NCBI GenBank assembly: GCA_902774245.1
Contig: CACYHQ010000014.1
Span: 1 to 51,510 of the forward strand
Length of the DNA: 51,510 nt
From: an uncultured bacterium
Lineage (GTDB): Bacteria > Verrucomicrobiota > Lentisphaeria > Victivallales > UBA1829
Direction of reading: 5' to 3'
Within the stretch, counting starts at the first letter, position 1. The number at the start of each line of letters is the position of its first letter. This document shows, piece by piece, positions 1-6,947 of this stretch. A model generated the notes under the pieces. The model was given only the letters and a program-made list of their open reading frames with translations, was not told the origin of the DNA and searched no databases. The position numbers were made by a program, and so were the translations under genes.

Positions 1-91
1 ACTCACGTTCCCATCCCGAACACGATCGATAAGGGGCCCAGCGACGATGGTACTGCATATTTGACTGTGGGAGAGTAGTTCGATGCCGGAT
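1..91 (+). rRNA. rrf: 5S ribosomal RNA, 3' part (5' end outside window)
   Basis: The first 91 bases carry the conserved 5S core: the CCCATCCCGAACACG loop near position 10, the CGATGGTACTGC stretch near 43-54, and the GTGGGAGAGTAG segment near 67-78 before the closing stem. The gene begins before the window, so a 16S-23S-5S operon probably lies to the left. The 3' end near 91 is set by analogy with other 5S genes. A strong terminator follows within ten bases. Confidence 0.95.
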
Positions 92-100
92 TTCTTTTCC

Positions 101-137
101 AGGAGCTTGATTCTTGCGAATCAGGCTCCTTTTTTTT
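101..137 (+). terminator. Rho-independent terminator of the rRNA operon
   Basis: A GC-capped stem (AGGAGC at 101-106 with GGCTCCT at 124-130, extended by TTGATT/AATCA) is followed by a run of T to 137. It sits directly behind the 5S gene. Nearly the same terminator occurs in inverted orientation behind rpsT at 4674-4710, so the hairpin belongs to a dispersed sequence unit. Confidence 0.9.
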
Positions 138-229
138 GCCCGGATTCCTCGTGCCCGAGCGTAGCCGGGCACTGTATCGGCACCCCTTTGGGGTGTGCAG
201 TGCAGGCGTTCGCCTGCCCAGATTTCTTT
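138..229 (+). repeat. Hairpin-chain intergenic repeat, copy A
   Basis: Short palindromes stand one behind another: GCCCG/CGGGC near 153-170, CACCCC/GGGGTG near 181-196, and GCAGGCG/CGCCTGC near 203-218. Copy B at 4553-4673 on the other strand shares the order and much of the wording: CGTAGCCG, a GCACT-TATC stretch, the CACCCC-GGGGTG palindrome and the GCAGGC-GCCTGC palindrome. Both copies directly follow the same terminator type. No ORF is visible. This looks like a REP/MITE-like unit spread together with a terminator. Confidence 0.7.
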
Positions 230-232
230 TCT

Positions 233-267
233 GGAGCTTAACTTAACCGTTAGGCTTCTTTTTTTTG
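233..267 (+). terminator. Second terminator-like hairpin
   Basis: An imperfect stem (GAGCTTAAC with GTTAGGCTTC, one bulge) is followed by TTTTTTTT at about 259-266. It closes the rRNA-side unit a second time. Copy B has a related GGAGAGCTTC-TTTTTT string in the same place. Confidence 0.6.
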
Positions 268-305
268 CGCCTTTTTGCAAAGATGTTTTGTAATAATCTT
301 CGATT

Positions 306-557
306 TTCGCGTCTCGCGGTCAGTTAAACAGTCGAACTTGCATCAGCAAGTTCACCGAGGAGCGAAGCGACCCCCGAAGGGACACCCTCCTGACATAATA
401 GATGAAACTAATTGCAATAAAGTTTCGGCTAAGACTGCTTCGCTGGGGGCACCGCAAGCGGTGTTGAAGCTGTGTCCGGCTGCGCTCGGACACGATTGTG
501 CACCTCGGTGAACTTGCTGATGCAAGTTCGACTGTTTAACTGACCGCGAGACGCGAA
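306..557. repeat. 252-bp element with 55-bp perfect inverted terminal repeats
   Basis: Bases 306-360 are the exact reverse complement of 503-557. Each arm contains its own hairpin, GAACTTGC-ATCA-GCAAGTTC at 334-353 and the mirrored form at 510-529. The 142-bp centre holds further palindromes: CACCGC-AA-GCGGTG at 450-463 and GTGTCCG/CGGACAC around 471-493. No transposase is present. A direct repeat of about 22 bp (404-425 and 586-607, related to AACTAATTGCAATAAAGTT) occurs once inside and once outside the right arm. It resembles a MITE or other non-autonomous element; no clean target duplication is seen. Confidence 0.8.
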
Positions 558-664
558 TGGCGGAACAACCAAATGAAATAAAATTAAAACTAGTTGCAGA
601 AAAGTTGCTGAGGTTATCTTTTGGCGAGCGACGAGTTTTTTTCCTGTTTTCATCCATATTTACC

Positions 665-693
665 TTGTTTTTTCTCGAAAAATGTGGTATAAT
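665..693 (+). promoter_or_regulatory. Promoter for the Sel1-repeat gene
   Basis: TTGTTT (665-670) and TATAAT (688-693) are 17 bp apart, and TGG directly before the -10 gives an extended -10. Transcription would start near 700, which excludes the upstream in-frame ATG at 682 and decides the start of the next gene. Confidence 0.75.
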
Positions 694-744
694 AAAGTTG
701 TGATACTTCAAACCCTCCATCAGAAACATCATGAAAGAGCTGAA

Positions 745-2472
745 ATGATGTCGAACACGAAAATGAAACGAAATATCTTCTTTGCGGCCGTCGCGGTCAT
801 CCTGGCCGGGACCGCCGTCTACGGCGCCGGGCTTCCGGACAAGACGGACAGGCAGGCGGAGAAAACAGAAACCGAAGCACCGGATAATGCGGACCGGAAA
901 AAGGCGGAGGAACTGTATCTTCAGTACGAGGAATACGACTCGAATGACGAATCGGAAAAGGCCGTGGAGTGTTTGCGTCAGGCCGCTGAATTGGGGCATG
1001 ACAAAGCGCAGGCGCTTTACGCCTACACGTGCATGACGGAAGACAGGATTGACGAGGCGATCAAGTGGTACCGTGCGGCCGCCGCGCAGGGAAACACCAT
1101 GGCGCCGACCCTTCTGGGCCGGATCTATTTCGAAGAAGAACAGAAGATGAACATGAAAGAGGCCGCGCGATGGTTCCGCAAAGGCGCCGAACAGGGGAAG
1201 ACTTTTGCACAGCGGATGTACGGCATCTGTTGTTTCGAGGGATACGGCGTCACGCAGGACCGTGCGGAGGCCGTGAAATGGTTCCGCAAGGCCGCCGAAC
1301 AGTTTATTCCCGACTCGGAGGCGCTGTACATGCTGGGCGTCTGTTACCGGGACGGCCTGGGCGTCGAACAGGACCGGGCGGAAGCCGCGAAATGGTTCCG
1401 CAAGGGCGCCGGTCATACCGATGACTACAACGCGTACGGGCTCGGCGTCTGCTACATGGAAGGCTACGGCGTCGAACAGGATATGAAGGAGGCCGTGAAA
1501 TGGTTCCTCAAGGCCGCCGAACAGGATCTCCCGTATGCGCAATGTGCGCTGGGCATCTGCTACGCGCACGGGCTCGGCGTGACGGAAGATCCCGCCAAGG
1601 CGGGGGATTATTTCAAGAAGGCGATGGCCGGCAGCGCGAAGTATTCGTCCAAGGGGCTGCCGGAACGCGCGGAGAACGGCGATCATGAGGCGCAGTATTG
1701 GCTGGGCGTCTGTTACGAGGAGGGGCGGGGCGTCCGGCAGGACGACACCATGGCGGTCGCCTGGCTTCAGGCCGCCGAACAGGAAAACGACCGGGCTCAG
1801 GTCGCATTGGCGCGGCTTGCCCTGAACGCCGGAGACCGGGATTCGGCGGAACGCTGGCTCCGCAAAGCAGCGAAACGGGACAATCCGTCCGCGAAAAAGC
1901 TCCTCGCCGAGCTTTTCCCGGAGAAGGAAGCCGGGGAAAAAGAAGACGCGTCCGCTCAGCCCCGGACGGCGGAAATCGGCGCCACGGTCAAACGACTTGT
2001 TTCCGCTTTAAGGCCAGTCGATCAGGAAACGCTCGACACGGAGTCGGTCGAGTGGCTCCGCAAGGCCGCCGAACAGGGCGATCCGAAAGCGCAGTGCGCC
2101 CTCGGCGTTGTCTGCCTGAAACACTATGGCGGGGCAGAGGGGAAAGCGGAAGCGGATAAATGGTTCGCCAAGGCGATCGACGGCCTGCGCGAGGCGGCGG
2201 AAAACGGCGATCCCGAGGCGCAGACACTGCTTTCGGGATGCTACGGAGAAGGAAACGGCGTGAAACAGGACCAGACGCTGTCCCTCATCTGGCTTCGCAA
2301 GGCGGCGGAACAGGGATTCGCCAGGGCGCAGTTCGGACTCGCGCTCATGTATTTTGCGGAGGATAAAGACATGAAGGAAGCGGACAAGTGGTTCCGGAAA
2401 GCCGCCGAAAACGGAGAAAGCGCCGCCGAAGGGTTCATGGAACGGCATTTCCCGGATCCCGAGGTAGAATGA
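745..2472 (+). CDS. Secreted Sel1-repeat protein
   Basis: A 575-residue protein starting with a signal peptide (residues 1 to about 26: basic MKRN, then a hydrophobic run ending TAVYGAG). The rest is about eleven Sel1-like helical repeats of roughly 36 residues with the pattern A-x-x-x-LG-x-CY-x-x-G-x-GV-x-x-D-x-x-x-A-x-x-W-(F/L)-x-KAAE. The regular array is broken by a charged linker around residues 390-440. Sel1 repeats are scaffolds for protein contacts; the partner is unknown. The start at 745 (or the adjacent ATG 748) is preferred because the longer ATG at 682 lies inside the promoter and GAAAGAG stands 5-8 bases upstream. It is first in a run of four envelope-type genes. Confidence 0.9.
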   Translation: MMSNTKMKRNIFFAAVAVILAGTAVYGAGLPDKTDRQAEKTETEAPDNADRKKAEELYLQYEEYDSNDESEKAVECLRQAAELGHDKAQALYAYTCMTEDRIDEAIKWYRAAAAQGNTMAPTLLGRIYFEEEQKMNMKEAARWFRKGAEQGKTFAQRMYGICCFEGYGVTQDRAEAVKWFRKAAEQFIPDSEALYMLGVCYRDGLGVEQDRAEAAKWFRKGAGHTDDYNAYGLGVCYMEGYGVEQDMKEAVKWFLKAAEQDLPYAQCALGICYAHGLGVTEDPAKAGDYFKKAMAGSAKYSSKGLPERAENGDHEAQYWLGVCYEEGRGVRQDDTMAVAWLQAAEQENDRAQVALARLALNAGDRDSAERWLRKAAKRDNPSAKKLLAELFPEKEAGEKEDASAQPRTAEIGATVKRLVSALRPVDQETLDTESVEWLRKAAEQGDPKAQCALGVVCLKHYGGAEGKAEADKWFAKAIDGLREAAENGDPEAQTLLSGCYGEGNGVKQDQTLSLIWLRKAAEQGFARAQFGLALMYFAEDKDMKEADKWFRKAAENGESAAEGFMERHFPDPEVE

Positions 2473-2520
2473 AGTCTTGCGTTTCTTAAAGAAAATCTGG
2501 GGGCTGAAGGTAAGTCGGAT

Positions 2521-3363
2521 ATGAAAACGAACAGGAAGTTTTTTTATGCAGGGCGGTTTTTCCTGATTCTGCTTCTTTCGCTCCTCGTTTTCGCGTGCCG
2601 TTCTGTTCAGGCTGAGGAAGACGGGGAACCGCAAAACGTGCCGGAGCAGACCCGTCAGGCCGAGGGGCGAGGCGAGGAACCGGTTCCCGAGCTTAACAAA
2701 CAGAAGAGGCGGACGGTCCTGATCGACGCGGATTCCTTTTCGCCGGGCGCGTATCTGCCGTTCAATGCGAGCTGTTTCGACTGTTTTCTTTTTCCGACGT
2801 ATGATGTGAACGGCGTTTACCTCGATTTCGCGCCGGCTTCATGCCTGGAAAACCGCTGGGGAGATCCGACCGATGAAATCAGACAGGTCAATGGCATTCA
2901 TTGTTTTCTCGTATCCCCCCGACTTCATCAGACGAACGGACTGTTTCTCGGAGCCGTGGCCCAGCCGAAGACACTTGTTTCCGGCGTTTCCCTGATCGGC
3001 GCGGGGACCAGCGATTTCCCCTTCAGCGTGAATCTTGTACGGCAGGACGGCATTTCGTTTTCGTTCTTCGGCGCGCCGTTGGAATGCAACGGCGTATCGT
3101 TTTCGCTTCTCGGTACGCCGATCCGGTCCAACGGCGTTTCGTTTTCCCTGTTGGGGATTTGCCGGAGACAGCGGCAGGGCGTTTACTGTTCCTTGCTCAA
3201 CTACTCCTATGCGGCGGACTGGACTGAAGAGGACGATCCGCAATCCGTGGTCCAGTTCGGGCTGTTCAATTCGTGCCGTTCCGGCGTCCAGATCGGACTT
3301 TTCAACTATAACGAAAACGCATTGATCCCGTTCCTTCCGTTCTTCAACTTCTCCAGGGAATGA
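2521..3363 (+). CDS. LA_2272-like surface repeat protein, probable lipoprotein or exported protein
   Basis: 280 residues. A hydrophobic leader ends in V-F-A-C at residue 26, which may be a weak lipobox or a normal cleavage site. After a charged linker come short beta-type repeats built around NGVSFSLLG (for example near residues 180-210). The C-terminus reads QFGLFN, then GVQIGLFNYNENALIPFLPF. This pattern is typical of the LA_2272 surface-repeat family first noted in Leptospira; I recognise it from the repeat style only. Its function is unknown and an outer-surface location is inferred. An AAGGT ribosome site precedes ATG 2521. The stop codon overlaps an alternative start of the next gene. 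Confidence 0.75.
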   Translation: MKTNRKFFYAGRFFLILLLSLLVFACRSVQAEEDGEPQNVPEQTRQAEGRGEEPVPELNKQKRRTVLIDADSFSPGAYLPFNASCFDCFLFPTYDVNGVYLDFAPASCLENRWGDPTDEIRQVNGIHCFLVSPRLHQTNGLFLGAVAQPKTLVSGVSLIGAGTSDFPFSVNLVRQDGISFSFFGAPLECNGVSFSLLGTPIRSNGVSFSLLGICRRQRQGVYCSLLNYSYAADWTEEDDPQSVVQFGLFNSCRSGVQIGLFNYNENALIPFLPFFNFSRE

Positions 3364-3383
3364 TTATCCGAGGTAAAAAGACC

Positions 3384-3842
3384 ATGAACCATACGAAAGC
3401 GATTAACGCGATTTGCGCCTTCGGGCTGGTCCTCGCGACCGTCGTGACGTTCGATTTCATGAATCCCCATTCTCTCTATCACCAATCGTGGCCGTACCTG
3501 GTCGCCTCCGCGGTCGGAGGCATCGCCGTCATCGCGTGCTGGGGGATGTTTACGGCGTGCGAGGACCCGGAAACGCGGCGCCGGCTGATCCCGTTCTGCA
3601 TCCCGCTGACCGTGCAGACGCTCCTGGTGCCGTTGGGCGACATTTGCGCGCTGCTTCGGCTCGGTCCCCTGGCAGCACTTTTCATGTTGTTTTACGTTCT
3701 GTGCGTTCCGATTTTCTTCCTGTTCGTCCTGGTCTATCCCTTCTGCATCCGCATGAACCGCGTTTTGTGGATCACCACGGCGGTTTTCGCCGCGAATCTC
3801 CTGGTGCAGGCCGTTCTGTTGGTTCTGTTAGCATTACATTAA
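3384..3842 (+). CDS. Small multi-pass membrane protein, unknown
   Basis: 152 residues with four or five hydrophobic segments: about residues 5-22, 35-54, 70-90, 93-118 and 126-150. A CEDPETRRR loop follows the second. I recognise no family. The start at 3384 is chosen because GAGGT (3369-3373) is ten bases upstream; the in-frame ATG at 3360 overlaps the previous stop and lacks a ribosome site. It lies in the same rightward run as its neighbours, so a shared envelope role is plausible but unproven. Confidence 0.7.
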   Translation: MNHTKAINAICAFGLVLATVVTFDFMNPHSLYHQSWPYLVASAVGGIAVIACWGMFTACEDPETRRRLIPFCIPLTVQTLLVPLGDICALLRLGPLAALFMLFYVLCVPIFFLFVLVYPFCIRMNRVLWITTAVFAANLLVQAVLLVLLALH

Positions 3843-3887
3843 AAAAGGGAAAGCCATGTCCCGCGAATAAGGAATGAGGAGAAAACG

Positions 3888-4544
3888 TTGGAAATGGAAA
3901 ACGAACCTGAAAAAATGACGGATCGGACTGCCACGCCGGGCTCGCAGAATTCGACAGCCGCGCCTGGCTCGCCGAGTTCGCCGGGTTCGTCCCCCGTGCC
4001 GAAACAGGTTGTGGTGAACAACGGCTTCGACAAGCTTTTCTTCGCCTTCAGCATCCCGTTCATCGTGGTCAGTTTATCTTTGGTGTCCCTATTTGTTATC
4101 CTTGCATTGATTCCCGAACGGCGCGGTTCCGTACCCGATTTCGTCAAATACGTGGCGGGGGATCAATATGAAGTGGTCGTGCGCAAACTCGGGCCCATGG
4201 ATGACAATCTCTTCCGGAGCACCACTGCGTTTGTGCTCGTGCGGACGGATGCGGACGTCGTTTCCAACATTGAGCAGATGTCCGTGCCGGATTTCAAGTT
4301 CATCCCGCTGGAGTCGGCCGAGCTGGAAGATGACAAAGAGTGGATCCATTTGTATGACTCCACGGCGGAGATCGACAAGGTCTATCGGGAACTCGCGGGA
4401 ACGCCGCCGGGCGCGGACTGCCGGTATTTCGTCACCTGGGACGATCCGGAATTTTCCATTACCTACCTGTGCTTTTCGCCGGAATCCAAACTGCTCCTGA
4501 TCTTCCGGACCATGAAAAGATGGTCGGATCAGGAAATCGACTGA
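3888..4544 (+). CDS. Single-pass membrane protein with Pro/Ser-rich N-terminus, unknown
   Basis: 218 residues. The first 45 are Thr/Pro/Gly/Ser-rich (TATPGSQNSTAAPGS), then one hydrophobic segment lies around residues 48-75. A C-terminal domain of about 140 residues is rich in Asp, Glu and aromatic residues and probably outside the cytoplasm. No family recognised. AGGAG at 3877-3881 is six bases from a TTG at 3888 and twelve from an ATG at 3894, so the start could be either. It is the last gene of the run; behind it lies the inverted hairpin repeat. Confidence 0.65.
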   Translation: MEMENEPEKMTDRTATPGSQNSTAAPGSPSSPGSSPVPKQVVVNNGFDKLFFAFSIPFIVVSLSLVSLFVILALIPERRGSVPDFVKYVAGDQYEVVVRKLGPMDDNLFRSTTAFVLVRTDADVVSNIEQMSVPDFKFIPLESAELEDDKEWIHLYDSTAEIDKVYRELAGTPPGADCRYFVTWDDPEFSITYLCFSPESKLLLIFRTMKRWSDQEID

Positions 4545-4552
4545 CCGCGGGC

Positions 4553-4673
4553 AAAAAAGAAGCTCTCCGGGCAGGCGGAGCCTGCACTGCGGAAGTGCTC
4601 TGCTGCGCGAGAGCACACCCCAAGGGGTGCTGATATAGTGTTCGGCTACGGAAACGGGGGGGATTTACGGGCA
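4553..4673 (-). repeat. Hairpin-chain intergenic repeat, copy B
   Basis: Read on the minus strand this repeats copy A: the rpsT terminator, then CGTAGCCG, the CACCCC-GGGGTG palindrome (4617-4629 on the plus strand) and GCAGGC-GCCTGC (about 4572-4586). Copy B has an extra hairpin, GTGCTCT/AGAGCAC near 4594-4615, that is absent from copy A. The gap 4545-4841 otherwise holds only the rpsT terminator and 130 bases without recognisable features. Confidence 0.7.
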
Positions 4674-4710
4674 CAAAAAAGGAGCCTGATTCTTGAAAAA
4701 TCAAGCTCCG
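4674..4710 (-). terminator. Rho-independent terminator of rpsT
   Basis: On the minus strand the stem GGAGCTTGATT pairs with AATCAGGCTCC (4681-4709) and runs into TTTTTT (4675-4680 as A on the plus strand). It lies about 130 bases beyond the rpsT stop and is almost the same hairpin as the one behind 5S rRNA. Confidence 0.8.
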
Positions 4711-4841
4711 GGAAAAAACGGAACGGTTGCCGACTGTCCCCGAAACACCGTACGGAACAGAAAAAAATCTGTTCACCCGGACGGAAACGCCCGGAACGAT
4801 GTCGATGGGAGATCGGAGAATTCGACCGTAAAAAGGCTTTC

Positions 4842-5117
4842 TTACTCAGCCTTTGCAGCGACCAGCGCGGCAAGACGGGATTTCTTGCGGTTGGCCTTGT
4901 TCTCGTGGATCACGCCGACCTTGACGGCCTTGTCGAGGGCGGAGCATTCCTTGCGGTAGAGCTCGGCGACGGCGGCTTTGTCATCGGAAGCGGCGGCCGC
5001 GCGGAAGGTCTTTTCGAGCGTGGCGAGAGCGTTTCTGTGGGATTTGTTTTTGATGCGCGCTTTTTCGCTGTTGCGCTGGGTCTTCACAGCGGACTTGCGG
5101 ACGTACGTTTTGGGCAT
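4842..5117 (-). CDS. rpsT: 30S ribosomal protein S20
   Basis: A 91-residue, Lys/Arg/Ala-rich helical protein with the S20 hallmarks: the QRNSEKARIKNKSHR stretch near the N-terminus and IHENKANRKKSRLA near the C-terminus. S20 binds 16S rRNA early in 30S assembly. The length is usual for the family. AAAGGTG lies eight bases before the ATG. It is a single-gene unit with its own promoter (5186-5214) and terminator, divergent from the nusA operon. Confidence 0.97.
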   Translation of the reverse strand: MPKTYVRKSAVKTQRNSEKARIKNKSHRNALATLEKTFRAAAASDDKAAVAELYRKECSALDKAVKVGVIHENKANRKKSRLAALVAAKAE

Positions 5118-5185
5118 GGTGTCACCTTTCGGTTTTCGATATGTTTTTCAGAAAAAATGTGTATACAGTTATTTTTGGAAGAATT

Positions 5186-5214
5186 AATATAGCATGCCGT
5201 TGCGCATTTTTCAA
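5186..5214 (-). promoter_or_regulatory. rpsT promoter
   Basis: On the minus strand TTGAAA (5209-5214) and TATATT (5186-5191) are exactly 17 bp apart. The leader would be about 60 bases. The same TTGAAA-N17-TATATT form recurs before the toxin-antitoxin genes and glmM. Confidence 0.8.
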
Positions 5215-5296
5215 GAAAAAAAGCGGAAAAAGCGTCTGTTTTTTCGTTTTTTCCGCGGAAAACGGAAGTTTTTCCCGCTTTTTATTAAGAAATAAC

Positions 5297-5324
5297 TTGA
5301 ACTATCTTTTTTTCGATGTATCTT
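5297..5324 (+). promoter_or_regulatory. Probable promoter of the nusA operon
   Basis: TTGAAC (5297-5302) and TATCTT (5319-5324) are 16 bp apart, and TG stands just before the -10. It is the best promoter-like pair in the AT-rich stretch between rpsT and nusA. Transcription would begin near 5331. Confidence 0.5.
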
Positions 5325-5330
5325 ATTAGT

Positions 5331-5615
5331 GCCATGGTCTGCTTTCGCGGATCCCGGTACAAAGACGACGGACGCGCCTCAAAACGCATCCGGTCATGCA
5401 GGAAACCGCCAGACCCTTCGAAGCGGATGACTGCGGAACCGCGCCCAATGCGGTTCGCGCAATCGGACGGTCAGGGGCCTGTGGGGTTCTTTTGCATTTG
5501 TACGCCGGACGCGCGGCGCGGGACACGGCACGGAACGAACAGGAACACCGCGGACGGCGGAAGCCGCCCCCGGCATCACGATAACAACAACGAACCCGGC
5601 ACCTGGAGGCAAACA
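5331..5615 (+). other. Long untranslated leader of the nusA operon
   Basis: About 285 GC-rich bases lie between the probable promoter and nusA. The reading frame stays open from 5316 and joins nusA, but the encoded residues resemble nothing and GGAGG at 5605-5609 marks the real start. No tRNA, rimP or known riboswitch is recognisable. Many short GC-rich inverted segments could fold, so autoregulation is possible. The remaining bases 5215-5296 are AT-rich and show nothing else. Confidence 0.4.
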
Positions 5616-6914
5616 ATGAACAACGAATTACTGGCAATGCTCGAATACATCGAGCAGGAACGCGGCATCAGCAAAGAGCAGGTGGTCAAGGCACTGGAAC
5701 AGGCGATCCTTTCCGCATACAAGAAGAGCGCCCATCCCGCAACCGATCTGAACGTGGAAGTCAATCTCCGCACCGGCGAACTGAAAGCCTGGGCGCGTCT
5801 GAAGGTCGTCGAGGAATTCCCCTCCGACGACGAAATCCTCCTGGCCGAGGCCGTGCGCCGCATCCCGAGCGCGAAGGTCGGCGACATCGTGGAATGGGAA
5901 GTGAAATCGACCGATTTCGGCCGCATCGCCGCCCAGACCGCGCGCCAGACCATCTGGCAGCTGCTCCGCAAGGCGGAAAAGGACCTCATCCACGACGAGT
6001 TCAAGGACAAAGTCGGCGAGATCGTGACCGGCACGGTGCATCACGCCGACGCCGCGGGCATCGTGGTCGACATCAAGAAGTCGCAGGGCATCATCGCCGG
6101 CCGCGACCGCATCCCCGGCGAACAGTTCTCCGCGGGCGACCGCGTCAGCGCCTTGCTTGTGAAGGTCGACATGGAAGGATCCGGCCCGAGCCTCATCCTC
6201 ACCCGTACGTCCAACAATTTCGTCCGCCGCCTCTTCGAACGCGAAGTCTCCGAGATCCACGACGGCGTGGTCGAGATCGTCGGCATCGCGCGTGCCCCGG
6301 GATCCCGCACGAAGGTCGCCGTGAAGTCCAACGACCCGCGCGTCGATCCGGTCGGCGCCTGTGTCGGCATGCGCGGCCTCCGCGTCCGCAACATCACGAA
6401 CGAGCTCGGCAGCGAGCGCATCGACGTGATCCCGTACAGCAGCGACCTGAAGACGTTCATCGCGAACGCTATGCATCCCGCGAAGCTTCTCGACATCGAG
6501 CTGAATCCCGAAACGAAGACCATCACGCTCCACGTCGACCACGAGAATTCCCGCCTCGCGTTCGGCCGCAAAGCGCAGAACGTCCGCCTCACGCAGCGCC
6601 TCGTTCAGTGGAACATCAACATCGTCATCGAGGAAAGCGAGGAGGAGGAATTCGCCCGCAAGAAACAGGAAGCCGCCGCCGAACTGGCGTCGCTGGCCGG
6701 CGTCTCGAACGAGGCCGCGGCCGCGCTCGTCGAACACGGCTACCTGACCGTCGAAGGGCTCGGCAACGCTTCCGCCGAAGACCTCGCGTCCATCGCCGAA
6801 CTCACGGACGAGGACCGCGCGGGCATCGCGAAGGCCGTTGCCGCGAAGAAGGCCGCCCCCGCCGAAGACGCGGAGAAGCCCGCGGACGCCGCCACGGAAG
6901 GACAGCCGGAATAA
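5616..6914 (+). CDS. nusA: Transcription termination/antitermination factor NusA
   Basis: 432 residues. The N-terminal RNA-polymerase-binding domain starts NNELLAMLEYIEQERGI. An S1 domain follows at about residues 133-190 (GIIAGRDRIPGEQF). Two KH domains span about 200-340, with the NusA signature KSNDPRVDPVGACVGMRG. A single helix-hairpin-helix segment sits at about 350-420 (LAGVSNEAAAALVEHGY), followed by an Ala-rich tail. NusA controls pausing, termination and antitermination. The start is fixed by GGAGG six bases upstream. It heads a classic nusA-infB-rbfA-truB cluster; rimP, often directly upstream, is not there. Confidence 0.97.
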   Translation: MNNELLAMLEYIEQERGISKEQVVKALEQAILSAYKKSAHPATDLNVEVNLRTGELKAWARLKVVEEFPSDDEILLAEAVRRIPSAKVGDIVEWEVKSTDFGRIAAQTARQTIWQLLRKAEKDLIHDEFKDKVGEIVTGTVHHADAAGIVVDIKKSQGIIAGRDRIPGEQFSAGDRVSALLVKVDMEGSGPSLILTRTSNNFVRRLFEREVSEIHDGVVEIVGIARAPGSRTKVAVKSNDPRVDPVGACVGMRGLRVRNITNELGSERIDVIPYSSDLKTFIANAMHPAKLLDIELNPETKTITLHVDHENSRLAFGRKAQNVRLTQRLVQWNINIVIEESEEEEFARKKQEAAAELASLAGVSNEAAAALVEHGYLTVEGLGNASAEDLASIAELTDEDRAGIAKAVAAKKAAPAEDAEKPADAATEGQPE

Positions 6915-6947
6915 CGGCGGAACCGCGTGATTTGAGGAGTACCCATC

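Noticed and set aside
682..744. Upstream ATG for the Sel1-repeat gene
   Set aside because: It lies in front of and across the -10 box, so it would not be transcribed from the visible promoter.
5316..5615. A 100-residue N-terminal extension of NusA
   Set aside because: No similarity, its start lies within the promoter region, and a GGAGG site marks 5616.
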